A stretch of DNA of 64,000 bases, taken from the NCBI GenBank assembly GCA_019925095.2, contig CM034412.1:9111501-9175500 (forward strand), written 5' to 3'. Under the pieces are notes generated by a model. It saw only the letters and a list, made by a program, of their open reading frames with translations, did not search any database and was not told where the DNA came from. The stretch's first letter is position 1. Each line of letters begins with the position of its first letter. The stretch is from Dendrolimus kikuchii. Taxonomy: Eukaryota > Arthropoda > Insecta > Lepidoptera > Lasiocampidae. The translations under genes were made by a program, and so were the position numbers. Positions 10,988 to 22,233 of this stretch are shown one piece after another.

Positions 10988-11262
10988 GATGCTTCAACAG
11001 CTGAAGTTCTCAAACGGCGCAAATATGGAACCATAGGAAGGGGTTACATATTTGTGCCGTTTGGAGTTGAAACTTTATGTCCGTGGGGTCCATCGGCAAA
11101 GGGTTTCTTCAAAGAAATTTGTAAGAAACTCGTTGACCTGTGATCAGAAGGCTGGTTCGAATTTCGCGCAACGAATCAGCATTGCCATACAGCGCGGTAA
11201 TGCAGCCAGCCTTCTGGGCACGCTTGCCTCTGGCAGCCATTTGCTACATACTTTATTATAAT
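10988..11262 (+). pseudogene. LINE ORF C-terminus, frameshifted
   Basis: Reads DASTAEVLKRRKYGTIGRGY, then IFVPFGVETLCPWGPSAKGF and KEICKKLVDL before a stop. After a frameshift it continues KAGSNFAQRISIAIQRGN and AASLLGTL. The FVPFGVET.CPWGP and QRISIAIQRGNAASLLGT segments are a conserved C-terminal block of a family of animal LINE polyproteins (recalled). The frame is broken once, so this is a dead fragment. The 5' part is missing. Confidence 0.75.
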
Positions 11263-11479
11263 TTATTTATAATTTAGTTCATTTTTCAGTATTTAGTTTA
11301 ATTTATAATTTTATTTTATTTTCAAAATAAATGTTCTAGTACACACTTATGACGTCATACAAAATCTATCTGGCACGAACAAAATAAGGGGTAAACTAAA
11401 TTTAAAATACCCTTATAATAAGTTTTTGAATTCTTTGACAGATCGCGTGACGTATAAAAACAAAATGAGTTGTCCAAAT

Positions 11480-11560
11480 TGTCACAAGGTAGGTCCCATG
11501 TCGCCTGAGATCCGAACCGGAGACCGATTTCTTTAATAGCTATAGCGTGTGCAAACTGAG
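11480..11560 (-). mobile_element. tRNA-like SINE head fragment
   Basis: The minus strand has TAGCTATTAAAG and, at the expected spacing, CCGGTTCGGATCTC, resembling pol III boxes A and B. No cloverleaf can be drawn, so it is a decayed SINE head. On the plus strand ATGAGTTGTCCAAATTG followed by CACAAG|GTAGGT looks like a short exon but overlaps this repeat. Confidence 0.45.
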
Positions 11561-11739
11561 CATGCTTGTAAAATTACTGTTGTCAATACAAGTTTTTTTT
11601 AATCACCTTTTTTGATGTATTTTGTATAAGTATCACGCAAGGCTCGGCAAAAAAATTAAAACGGTTTTAGAGTTCCGTGACCATTTTAGTTTTTTTTCTA
11701 TATGTTTTATATATTCTATATTATGTCACTTCATCCTCT

Positions 11740-12170
11740 CTATCCCATCTCAAAGGTTAGTAACGCGAAGTCAACGCGTTGCCAAACTTTGAGATATTGT
11801 AAAGTAGATGGGATGGGCAGGATGGGATAAAGGGGATGAGACATAGGGTCAGTCATGAGGAATGGGATAGGACAGGAAAGACGGGATATAGAGAGCCTTT
11901 GGGACTCTTATTCCTTCGCTCTTTTCGGATTTGTCAGTTTTTTTATATTGGTGATGAACACAATTCAGTTCGTGAAGGAAAACTAAAGAATTCTTACGTC
12001 GAAAAGCGTTGGCAGATTTTAGTATGGGATAAATGGAATGAGTTAGGAGGAATTGGATAAAGAAGAAGAAATAAAGGGATCAGATAGGAAGAAAAGGATA
12101 GAAGCTATGGGATAGGTGAATGGAATAGAGGCATAGGATAGAGAAGCTTAAGTGGGCACAGGAGGAAGTG
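11740..12170 (+). repeat. Purine-rich degenerate minisatellite in an S2 copy
   Basis: Strongly strand-asymmetric, with many GGGATAGG, GGATAGA and GGAATGGGAT units interrupted by a T-rich segment near 11900-11970. It passes into an S2 block (12180-12330) with GCTAACCGTTTCACGCC and ATTCCATCATGGCTCTAC. Shorter versions occur in the S2 copies at 10540-10640 and 32970-33060. Confidence 0.7.
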
Positions 12171-12458
12171 GGCTACCAGAACTCTCATTCATCGTATAAA
12201 ACATAATTAACTCAAAGCTAACCGTTTCACGCCAACATTCTATGAGAGACTGAGACAGAGATAGAGACACTGATCGAGCTGGTCCTGATAGAGTTGTAAT
12301 CAAAATAGTGATTCCATCATGGCTCTACAACGTCAGCAGTTCTTGTCGGGTCATGGTCCCCACGCCTTTGGCATTGAAATCGTCAACGTCAAAGTAAAAC
12401 GCACTTGCCTGATTTTTTTTTCTTAAATATTATACATTTTTTTATTGCTAAAGCTCAG

Positions 12459-12654
12459 TCATGTCTGTCGCAGGACCGACGGCCGATGGAGCAAACGAGT
12501 CTTGGAGTGGAGACCACGTCTCGGCAAACATACCGTAGGACGCCCTGCAGCCCGGTGGACTGACTACCTGCGCAAGAACGCCGATAGCCGCTGAATGAGG
12601 AAGACGGGAGGCCTACGTCCAGCAGTGGACAGAAATTGGCTGAAGAAGAAGAAG
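12459..12654 (+). mobile_element. RTE-b LINE 3' end inserted in an S1 SINE
   Basis: Reads CRRTDGRWSKRVLEWRPRL then GRPAARWTDYLRK before a frameshift, matching the RTE-b copies at 20036-20544 and 28231-28660. It ends TGA followed by GAA repeats. It is flanked by AAGCTCAG at 12451-12458 and 12655-12662. Removing it joins the poly-T end of an S1 copy (12437-12450) to the rest of that copy. Confidence 0.82.
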
Positions 12655-12886
12655 AAGCTCAGCAGATATACTGACGGCCCAACTGTGATGAAAACTGGCT
12701 ACCATCGCCTATGGACATTAGTAATACCAGAGGTGCCGCCAATGTGCTGCCGGCCTTGGAGGAGAAACTGGTACCTAGCCACTGATGTTGGAACACAATT
12801 CAAAGTGGCGGCATACTCTAGACCAGGGGTGGTAGCTATCCAAACTGGTAAATGACTTACCACCGTTCCTGCACGGATAATAATAC
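12655..12886 (-). mobile_element. S1 SINE interrupted by RTE-b
   Basis: Minus-orientation S1 with its poly-T end separated at 12437-12458. A deletion has removed the CCTGCGGCCGGGCGG segment, but the terminal CCTGCACGGATAATA is retained. It diverges more than the Crz-intron copies, so it is older. Confidence 0.75.
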
Positions 12887-12896
12887 ATATTGTTAC

Positions 12897-13015
12897 GAGT
12901 AAAACAATTTGAACATCGTGAGGAAACTTACACGTCGAGATTGGCGATGTGTGAAGCCCGCTAATCCGCCTTGGACAATCGTGGCAATGTAGTCCTCTAT
13001 CCAGCAGTAAGATAT
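12897..13015 (+). mobile_element. T1 SINE fragment
   Basis: Contains GAACATCGTGAGGAAAC, GCGATGTGTGAAGCCCGC and CGCCTTGGACAATCGTGGC, matching the T1 body. Confidence 0.65.
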
Positions 13016-15410
13016 ATTTTTTAATATCTAAATGGACTACATCGAAATACATGATGTTATCTAAACATTTGCTAACCAGAGATTAAGGTAATTCAAATTG
13101 AATTTATCAAACTATTTGCGACTGTTTTAGTATGTGTTTAGCATTATTTAGTGCGGTGCAGAAAGCAATTAACCCATAAGTGAAACTGATTAGGACAGCA
13201 TCAAATATAATCCAGGCGGCGAGCAATTTGAGATGAGCATGCATGTAGAGTTACGAATCATACAGAAAGGGATACAATAATTCAATTTCTTTTTAAATAT
13301 CATAGTATCAAATTAATTTAGAAAGCTGACTAAAAGGAGTTCGCTATCTCTCTTGCGCATTACTACATTTACGAAAATAGAAATTGACAGAATTTACTTA
13401 CAACAGATCTATATTCTATGATTCTCAAAAATAATAACGTTGGCACCCGTGCAGAGGACATTGTGACTAGATTTTTTTTGTTTTCTTTTCATCGTAATTG
13501 TTACATACAGTGGTACTTGTCAATAATTGGATGAAAAAAATAATATCACCAAAAAATGTAGTTACAAGGTTCTGCACTAACGCCAACGATATGATGAATG
13601 TTTCACAAAAAATAAAATTTTATTTAAATAAGATGTCATATAAAAATAAATTCTATTTATTTTTTTCACAAGAAATGAATTTTATATGTAGTAAAATGTA
13701 TATGAAGGAAGAGATGTATTAAGGTAACTAGTGAAGAACCAGTCTCTCTACCTACCCCTACGCGATGATATTATATATCTATGTATTTATAGATAACTAT
13801 TATTCTATACTTATGATTATCTACTGTTTTAAATCTGTATAAGATGGAAGCTCTATACCATTTGAAGCTCTAGGTACAGTCGAGTAGAACTTGATTTGGT
13901 CAATTAGCCCGGTCGGTCTGTGCATACGAACCGAATTGTGCTGAATTGCAGTTAATTCATGCGCTACCCACTAACACCACGTACACGAACGATTTCCATT
14001 AATTCTGTACCCAATTGCATATAATATAAATGCAGTATAAACGTTTGTATGTTGAATTTAATATCATGATCGTACGGGTAATTGTTTGTATCCTACTCCT
14101 TTAGTAATAAGCTTTTGGTAATGTGGTTTTAATTGCTTCTGTCTTAAGATATTTTACGACATATTTTTCTGTTAGCTATATAAAACATTAGAGTATAAAT
14201 TATTTTGAACATTTATTTTATGCTTGGGCTTATCATACGTGTTCGCTATCATACATTTAGGATACGAATCCAACGGAAAGTATTTCATTTTTAGGAATAA
14301 CATCTATATTAATCTGTATCAACTGTATTATAATCTTCAGGTTGATTAGAAGAGATCGCCTCTTGTTTTACCGTGAAAGTATTGTAACTATGCATATTGT
14401 AATTGCTTCAATTTGTGAAAAATAAAGTGTTATCTGTCTATCTAATCTATTTCGGTGACGGATATAAATAAGGTGGAAAATTAAATTGGAATTAATAAGT
14501 ACACGTCATACTTACACATACATTTGTAACTTACAGAATGTACTATAGTTTAAAACTCTTCCTTGTATTTAATCGGTTACAATAAATATTACTGATATAA
14601 TCCAAATGCAACATGGTGCATAACACAAATTAATTTGCTGACATGATCTACATTTTTATTTTATATTTAGACTTTGTTTACTGAATCCTGCAAAGCATGA
14701 TGTGTAAAGTGTTTAAAATGTATAAACGCTAAACAAAAAAAATCAAACGCATTAAAAATTAGCAATAAATAAAAAACAAGTCCTAGGTTCTACAGGACAA
14801 TCAAATCGAAAAGAGTTAAATATTTAATGAAGCAACTTTTCAATGTTAAAAATTCTCAGTCCTCCCCTCTATTATTTTCATCGCCCCTTACTCGACAACG
14901 CTTTTACGTTCCCCCCATGGGGATGGAAAAAATGAAATAAAGTGTAAATTTAAAGTTAAAATGGAGTTTGACGGATGACGTGAGACTGACCCGCGGCCGT
15001 CTTGATCTCAAATATTCACGAGGCGTCAACACTTGATGGAGTTCGGTTCGTACTTGTGGCAATGATTGTATATTCACATTCAAGTTGTGTAGATTGGGGA
15101 CACATTCGCAATTTCGGGCAATAATTTTTGTTTGAAGAAATGTTTGGGATGTGGAAGTAATTTATTACACCATTAATAGAAAGATGGCATGACGTCTCAC
15201 AGTGAAGCCTGCTAAAGAGAGCCCATTTTGAAACAGGCAGCCGGTTTAGGTGTTACCACCATAACGACATTAAGATTCTCCTATTTGGGAGTAAATATAT
15301 CTCGACAAGTCTTTTGTATAATATAGTATATTCCTAAGTTTCCACGACTAATCATAGAGAACATAATAACCTTAAAAAAATTAAAACAAAATAATTTAGT
15401 TAATAAGTTA
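13016..15410. other. Unassigned AT-rich sequence
   Basis: About 2.4 kb without a recognised repeat. A 74-codon open frame at 13498-13722 is AT-driven (Lys, Asn, Phe rich) and has no recognisable motif. Possibly ancient intergenic DNA; it shows no exon signature. Confidence 0.4.
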
Positions 15411-15551
15411 GCAGTAGGCTAAATAAAATCTTTAACATTACTCTTTGACATCTTTCTCTTTTGTGATCACGGCTACTGAAAAGTGGCCGAAACGTCGGAG
15501 TAAAATTCAAATACAATACAATACTTAAAACCGTTAAAACGTAGTTTTATT
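15411..15551 (+). repeat. P repeat, copy 1 (GGCCGAAACGTCGG family)
   Basis: Shares GGCTAAATAAAATCTT, GTGATCACGGCTACTGA, GTGGCCGAAACGTCGG (core at 15485-15498) and AAAACCGTTAAAACGTAGTT with the inverse copy at 24447-24567 and, in part, with 16454-16622. It is probably a LINE or Penelope-like terminus. I cannot assign it further. Confidence 0.7.
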
Positions 15552-15695
15552 AAGCCTTGTGTAATTAACCGAGTGTACTTTGTACTATTTCGTAATTTTG
15601 AAACTGTAGGTACCAATTAATACAGTTTCAAAATTAGAACGGAGCATTAAAATGCTTAAAAAAATTAAGTCAGATATATTTCGTATTTATATTAA

Positions 15696-16028
15696 CTAGT
15701 GGTCGTCCAATGGTCGAAATTCGACCATAATTAACTTAAATTATAAGTTGGAACATTGGCAAAGACTATACTTCTATAATCACAGATTTCGCCAAGGCTA
15801 CACTGTTAATTTGACTTTAACAATAAACAAAAGAGTATATATGCGTGTGTGTATCAAATACATAGTAGTGTGTGTAATGTTTTTTTATTGATTTAATGTA
15901 TTTTTATGCATAATATGCTTCTTCTCTATATAAACCATAAGTGTGCGAAATTTCATACTCCTCCGTCCGTGCAATTTTCGTAAAAAGGGGTACAAAGTTT
16001 TTGCTTCACGTATTAATTAATATAATGA
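15696..16028 (-). mobile_element. Helitron-like non-autonomous element (333 bp)
   Basis: Minus strand: 5' TC after A, then ACGTGAAGCAAAAACTTTG, CGGACGGAGGAGTATGAAAT, GGCGAAATCTGTGATTATAG, then the stem GGTCGAATTTCGACC, ATTGGACGACCA and CTAG|T. The full-length counterpart at 30342-30730 has the same ends, and both sit between A and T. Confidence 0.85.
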
Positions 16029-16453
16029 TTTTATGTCGCTTCTCGCGTAATAAAATGGTTATATTGACTTTATTCTCATTTTAATCTAATATGTTTCACC
16101 TCTTAAAGTTGCCATTAATAATACATGATATTTTAAAGGTAGATTAGATAGGTTTAAAATATTCAACGGTATAGGTAATGCCTACTATGAGTCTTTCCAA
16201 TACTAAATGCATTTTTATTTTATTTTATTTGGGGGCTAACAACTACAATAATATTAACTAGAAATAAGTTATATCAAGAGAAGCCATTAATAAGCCTCCA
16301 CAGATGACTGATGAGTTTTACTCATTCAATTACCAATACCCTGTTTGCTGTCATCATACTTCTAAAATACTATGATTTATTTATTTAGACAACACAACAG
16401 ATACCAAACGATAATTAATTAACACAATATGGTTTGTAAATTATTAGCTCTAT
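16029..16453. other. Unassigned sequence
   Basis: No gene or repeat recognised. Confidence 0.35.
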
Positions 16454-16622
16454 AATAAAACTACGATTTGATCGTTTTAAGCGCGGCATTTTATTTGATT
16501 TTTATTCCGACGTTTCGGCCAGTTTTCAGGAGCCATGGTCACGACTGGCCTTTCACGGCTTTTCAGTGAAAATCTAATAAACTACCACGCTTAAAACCGT
16601 CAAAACGTTGCTGTATTTGAAC
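16454..16622 (-). repeat. P repeat, copy 2, with terminal inverted arms
   Basis: The CCGACGTTTCGGCC core is at 16507-16520. The left segment CGTTTTAAGCGCGGCATTTT is echoed inversely by AAACTACCACGCTTAAAACC on the right, so the copy can fold on itself. This foldback arrangement is not seen in the other two copies. Confidence 0.6.
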
Positions 16623-16871
16623 AATTCGCTAAAATTTAAGAAAATATTATTAGGTCTAGATTGGAATCCAAACGTGCTGACACATAAGTGTTAAGATTAT
16701 GTTTTCGTAAACAAAATTATATTAATAATATCAATAAAGTTGCCTCTGTCTTCTATGGCATTTTTTGTCCTCATTTCCCACAATAGTCTTACACTGGCCG
16801 GGGCTTGTCCTTGGGTGCATTACTATATGTTATAGATAGAGATAATCGCTGGTCGGTGTCACGCCACACTT
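16623..16871. other. Unassigned sequence
   Basis: No gene or repeat recognised. Confidence 0.35.
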
Positions 16872-17064
16872 GTTTTTTATTTTTATTGCAGTTGTTCAGC
16901 AGACAGGCAGACGGCCCACTTGATGGAAAGCGGTTACCATCGCCTATGGACATTTGCGACATCAAAGGTGCTACAAATGCGCTGCTGCTCTCTTAAGGGA
17001 GACTGGAAACTAGTGACTAATGCCGGAACACAACTCAAGGTTGTTATGGCGACATACTTTAGAC
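16872..17064 (-). mobile_element. S1 SINE, 5'-truncated
   Basis: Carries the poly-T end, GTTCAGCAGACAGGCAGACG, GGTGCTACAAATGCGCTGC and stops after GGCGACATACTTTAGAC. The 5' third of the SINE is missing. Confidence 0.85.
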
Positions 17065-18137
17065 ATTTACATTAAATTTGTCAAAAGGCCTCTACGTGCT
17101 GGTCTTCCCATAGCCCCACGCAAACCCTCCAAATGTCCGGGCCATTTTTATAGCCCGTGGTCTTCAAAGACATACATCAGTAATAAATACTCATAAAAAA
17201 ATCTAAGAAATAATTTATTAGTTTTAATGATACATTGTAAGGGTAGTAGTTGAAAAAATAGAAAACATTAAACAAATTACAAAATGGATTACTAAACAAG
17301 TGAAAAAGTGTAATCTTTCAGCATAGAAATTACTGATGTTTTAAAAGCTAACGGTCTTGCATTACATAGATATATATAATTCATAGAGATTATATAATAG
17401 ATAGATTATATAATATTTACTGTTATTCATAGAGAGTTCGTTGGAGACAGGACACAATCTTAACAACAGATTATAAGACGATGTGTAGTTTTTTACATAC
17501 TTCTAAGGTGATGATGATGATGAATATTATTTGACTCACAACTTGTATTAGAATGATGACGTCGCAACTCGCGATACACGTACAATCTTGTAGTGGCTGT
17601 TAAATTTTAATAAAAGTGTCTCAATTGATCAACTACCTTATTCCACTTATTTATTTTCCAACTATTATATTTTATTTATCAAATAATTATATCGTTCACT
17701 TATTTAATCGTATAATCAGCAACATCAGATATGCGTGTGAATAATCTCAATAACCATCCAAAAATATTTGACCCGTCCAATTTTATTCTCTATCTAATAC
17801 ACCTTACATTTGCTGAATATTATGACTGAAGAGGGGTCAACGTAAACAAGTTTGATAGGTTAGCCCCTAAAATTACTATATACTCTGGAGACAGTTCATA
17901 AATGTTTGGAAATCATCACACGAATTTGATACACTCCCACGCTAGTTGGGGTTACGTTGGGGTAGTTCAAAGTTTAGATTATAATAACAATACAAAGACA
18001 AACATAGATATCGCGTTAGATATAAATATAAAGATAGCCTTTATTACTCAGCAACATTATATTTGATACAATAATAATATTGGATGATTCCATTTTTAAA
18101 GTGTCACTATATACTATCATGAAGTACATATTTTACA
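17065..18137. other. Unassigned sequence
   Basis: 17070-17180 is GC-richer. Its minus strand can be read GYKNGPDIWRVCVGLWED, possibly a decayed LINE, but I cannot assign it. The remainder is AT-rich with nothing recognised. Confidence 0.35.
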
Positions 18138-18470
18138 CGACTCTCTGCGGCACAAATAAATACATGAGGTTTCTGTGCCACAGTCGAATATGTTTTAATG
18201 TATATGTAAGCATATTAACATTAAAATAGTATTTAACATCGACAATACTTCTCAGCTTGTCTTTCTGACAAACGCCTTCTCCATTGGTTCCTATCTTGTG
18301 TCAGTCTAAGTCTAGGCCAAAGTGCTCCGGCTAATCCTTTGACATCATCATTCCATCTTCGACGTTGCCCTCGTCTCTTTCTTTTTCCACCATGGAAGTA
18401 CCAAAAGGTTTTTAAGGTTTCTTGACCATTTGCCATATTTTATTCGAATCATATCCATGGCCCGTCCTCT
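18138..18470 (-). mobile_element. RTE-like LINE 3' end
   Basis: The minus strand encodes a basic C-terminus reading RGQRRRWNDDVKGLAGALW then RDRNQWRRRLSERQAEKYC, the R.R..W.DD..........QDR..W pattern shared with the RTE-b C-termini. The 3' side contains the CTCTCTGCGGCAC repeat also found at 61881-61965. Confidence 0.6.
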
Positions 18471-18540
18471 TCCACTTCAGGACACTGCAAAATCCCATGA
18501 ATATTTGACAAGCATCTTTTCAATATAAGTGTCCATTAAA

Positions 18541-18800
18541 ACCCCCTCTGTAAACCTTGCCTAGAGGCAGAAAAAACCGCCGCCTATGTCCTGCTAGAAT
18601 GCAGAGGGTTGGCCCAATACAGAGCTAAGTATCTGGATGCCCCAGGTCGCTGCTAAAAAGTCTTCAGCATCGTTAAGAAGCTGCTACGTCCTGGATGAGC
18701 TGGGCTAGATGGAGTAACCCCTTATCCACCCTCGCACGCAAAATAAACGCTAGGTTATCAAGTTGCGGAAACCGCCAGCTTCCAGAGATTCCATGATTTT
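18541..18800 (+). pseudogene. LINE C-terminal zinc-knuckle fragment
   Basis: Reads PLCKPCLEAEKTAAYVLLEC then RGLAQYRAKYLDAPGRC and a stop. The CxxC...(H replaced by Y)...C spacing matches the C-terminal Cys/His motif of R1/Jockey-type LINEs with the histidine lost. Further degenerate similarity follows with stops. Dead fragment. Confidence 0.6.
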
Positions 18801-20025
18801 AAAATTTCTAATGTTGACTAGAATGCGTCACAAGTCACTAATCTCTGGCTTATGTGAAGCTAATGTTTAGGGTTAAGTTGATACTAATTAAGGCAATCCG
18901 AAGTGTAACGTCATTAATTCACTTATTTTGACCTCTCGAGCCTGCCTTTTGAAATTTGAGCTTTAAAGAATGAATTTGCTTTAATACTATCACTTAGGGA
19001 AGCAGTACTTGAGTACAGTTCCTGACAAAATATTTACATATCAGGCTCTATTATAAATTGTCATGGTAATACAAATAATTCACCTGATGGACTTTCAGCC
19101 ATCTCATAAAATTATTCCTCTATAAAAATAAATGAAAGTTATAACACCATTAATCAAAATAGCATTAGATAATTGAAGCACAATCCTCCAGCCACATTAC
19201 ACGTCGTGCCAATTTCCACCCACTTTTTATTAACTCATAAAACCTACCCTTGTTTGATACAAAACAATAACACAGTTTTTGTTATCCCCCATGGCTAACA
19301 AGTGCGCTTTCATAAACTTCCCATCTGTACTTCGAAGCTTTGGGGCTTATCTAATCCCTGGAGAATCACCAGTGTTAACTGTTATTTGATATTATGAATA
19401 GATGTCATTGAAAAACGCTCTTTTAGCGACAGGGATAAAATTCAAATTGGTCTAGCTAGTAACTTTACATATGACGATGATGTTCGAACTGAAATTATAA
19501 CAGAAATTAATATAACCTTCAAAGCAAAATGGACATTAATATCGTTGATGTAAGTTTTATAATCTTATAAAGCTATCAGAGAGACTACAGATATTGTAGA
19601 AGTAGGAACAAAGGCGTGATTCCCATAATCTGTAAATGCGTTAGTGAATTTTGCACTTGACTGTTTAAGAACGGTCATACAGCATGGATAACATCTTGTT
19701 CATAGTAAGGGTGATTGAATTGGTCCCTCGATATTAGATATAGAGGGATGGATGGATTAATACTTGAGTTCTCACGGTCGATTGAAGCTTGATTAAAAGT
19801 TAATGTTATGTAAAATTTTCATATTCATTAAATTGGCGTTTCACATAACATCTATCCCAAGTTCTCCTGTGTGTACACTGTAACCCTTTTCTAGATACCA
19901 ATCACTCAGTATAAAACTAAACATATGCTAGCACTAGGAATCTGTAATATAACGATAAATAATGCGAAGATCTCAATGTTAACATCGATTTGGTTGAAAT
20001 GCTTTCTTGTTTAGCTAAAACTCTC
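18801..20025. other. Unassigned sequence
   Basis: No repeat recognised. A 32-codon frame at 19291-19389 (MANKCAFINFPSVLRSFGAY...) has a good start context (CCCCCATGG), but nothing else supports translation. Confidence 0.35.
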
Positions 20026-20035
20026 TCAGCTAACT

Positions 20036-20544
20036 TCGTCGTCAACCATTTGCAGTCCACTGATGGACGTAGGCCTCCCCAAGACGGCGCCACTCATCCC
20101 TGTCCTCCGATTTCCTCAGCCAGCGCCTACCGGCGACCTTGCATAGGTCGTCGGTCCATCGGGCCGGAGGGCGTCCGACACTGCGTTTAACGAGACGCGG
20201 CCTCCACTCCAGGACTCGTTTGCTCCATCGGCCATCGGTCCTGCGGCAGATGTGACCGGCCCACTGCCACTTCAACTTGCTAATTTTGCGAGCTATGTCG
20301 GTTACCTTGGTTCTCTTACGAATATCCTCATTTCTAATTTTATCCATAAGAGAAACACCCAACATAGCTCGCTTCATAGCCCGTTGAGCGACTTGGAACT
20401 TGTGGACCAATCCTGCCGTAAGTGTCCATGTCTCGGCCTCGTAGGTCAGGACGGGGAGGACGCACTGCTCGAAGACTTTTGTCTTCAAGCATTGCGGAAT
20501 GGTCGACGAGAAGACTTGACGAAGTTTACCGAATCTAATATCTA
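20036..20544 (-). mobile_element. RTE-b LINE 3' end with 10-bp target duplication
   Basis: The minus strand is open from the 5' junction to the stop. It reads FGKLRQVFSSTIPQCLKTKV, LPVLTYEAETWTL, MLGVSLMDKIRNEDIRKRT and RWTDDLCKVAGRRWLR, ending in HQWTANG and a stop followed by GAC repeats. This is the thumb and C-terminal part of an RTE-type endonuclease-reverse transcriptase. The perfect duplication TCAGCTAACT (20026-20035 and 20545-20554) defines a 5'-truncated insertion. No stop interrupts about 165 codons, so it is fairly recent. Confidence 0.88.
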
Positions 20545-20770
20545 TCAGCTAACTAATAGATAAGAAAGACGTAAACATGACAGTAGTATAAAAACTTTAG
20601 CCTATAAGTTAACTTTATTTTGCACAGTAAATTGAACCTGAGATTTGAAGGTAAACAGGTTTCGGGCACTCTCACTGAACATCTGTTTAACATTATATAT
20701 AAATATATATAAGTAATCACTTTAAAACATGTAATTCTGCTCTTGCGTATTTTTCTTTTTTTACGTTTGT

Positions 20771-20940
20771 ATAGGTTTGCGTTTGACCGGTATCTCATCT
20801 GATGCTGAGTGGTAATGGGGTCTAAGATGGAGCAGGCTTACTTAGAAGATACCTATTCACTCTTGACTTGAAGGCTCCTAGAATGTCTTTATCAGGAAGA
20901 AGAGACTCCGGCAAATTATTCTATTCTTCAGCTTTTATTG
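20771..20940 (+). mobile_element. S3 SINE
   Basis: Begins GGTTTGCGTTTGACCGG, continues TCTAAGATGGAGCAGGC and TTAGAAGATACCTATTCACT. It matches the Crz-intron fragment at 61575 and the folded copy at 44560-44690. Confidence 0.65.
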
Positions 20941-22222
20941 TCAACCATTGCATCCTTATTTGTATAAGTACCCTTTTTACATAGAATCGTTTAAATCTAT
21001 ATGCACTAACACAAACCTAATCTGCAACAGAAATTTTCTAGTCACTTGAACCAATAATACAAACCATATGAATTGAATGGAACTACAGCAAAACCATTAA
21101 GCCTCTTCTTCCTTCACGCAATCAATAAAACATCAATAAATTATTAACACAATCGCCTACCCTCTATCCTTGACAATGATGTCAGATGCTCCCGCGCACC
21201 GCAGTGAATATTACTCGCCTATTATATTAAAAGATAATTCGATCATAGCCCTTTCCGTTTTTATTGTTCTGAGATACTTCGAATGTGGAGGCACCCTATT
21301 TCTGTATCAGAGCTCTAGGGTTGTCAAGTTTTTATGCAAAGCATTAAAGTAATTAAGTTGACTAATCAGGTCCTCTAAGCAGATTTTTCAATTGAGATTT
21401 TAATCAATTATTCTCTATCAGATCAAAAAGTTACTTCAGAAGAATACTAATTTGTGATACTGAATTTAATGGCAGGTTAAATAGTAGATATAAAGTTAAT
21501 AAAATAACTAAGATACGTGTTTTGTTATGTGTGATAACGAAAGAGATAATGATTGCTAATTAAATTTTAAATTCGATATAAAATATGTCTGTAGAAGTTA
21601 TTATAGTCATGGAAAGTTTCATAATGAATTAATATTGTAGGCATATTTCTTCAAATTGGTATTGGTAAATAAATGTAAGTAATGGAAGCTTACTTGTTTA
21701 TAAACTTTAGTAAAAAGGGTTGACTTATCTATCAGGTAAAATTGATGCCATTCTATAAAGAAGAGTAAGAAATAAACCTGTCGAATCATTGTATCCAATC
21801 AACGTCGTACGTGTAAATAATTCTGACAACATCATTTATGTAACTGTCGATGGTGTGTTCCCTGGTGGCAGCCCTGCTCGATTATTTTTTAATTCATTGT
21901 CAAGGGAGACAGTGACAGCCGAATCAAATGTTCCGCTTGTTCATACAACATATTGCTATTGTTTATTTGCAACTGTTGCAATGTATGCTGTAATAAAACA
22001 AAATCATTTTACTACACTTCTTAAATATAATCTACCATTTATATATTTTTTAAGAGAAATGTGCATATATATTATTATATACAATATTTCAAGAAAAGGT
22101 AAAATTATTTGCAAATGGAATAAATCTATTTTTTTTATCGAGACAGGTGATATTTCTAGCTAAAGATATCGCCAGTCTCAAATTTTCTTTTACTCAAACT
22201 TTTATAATATTAGGTAGTTCTC
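20941..22222. other. Unassigned sequence
   Basis: No repeat recognised. A 124-codon frame at 21789-22163 starts with a plausible-looking stretch (YPINVVRVNNSDNIIYVTVD) and then turns AT-driven and hydrophobic. I see no domain and no splice support. Confidence 0.35.
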
Positions 22223-22233
22223 CTACTCGACTT

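Noticed and set aside
11472..11505. First coding exon MSCPNCHK with donor GTAGGT
   Set aside because: It overlaps a tRNA-like SINE head in inverse orientation, so the donor is probably fortuitous.
13498..13722. 74-codon protein-coding gene
   Set aside because: Residues reflect AT-rich composition (Lys, Asn, Phe, Met), and there is no motif or splice support.
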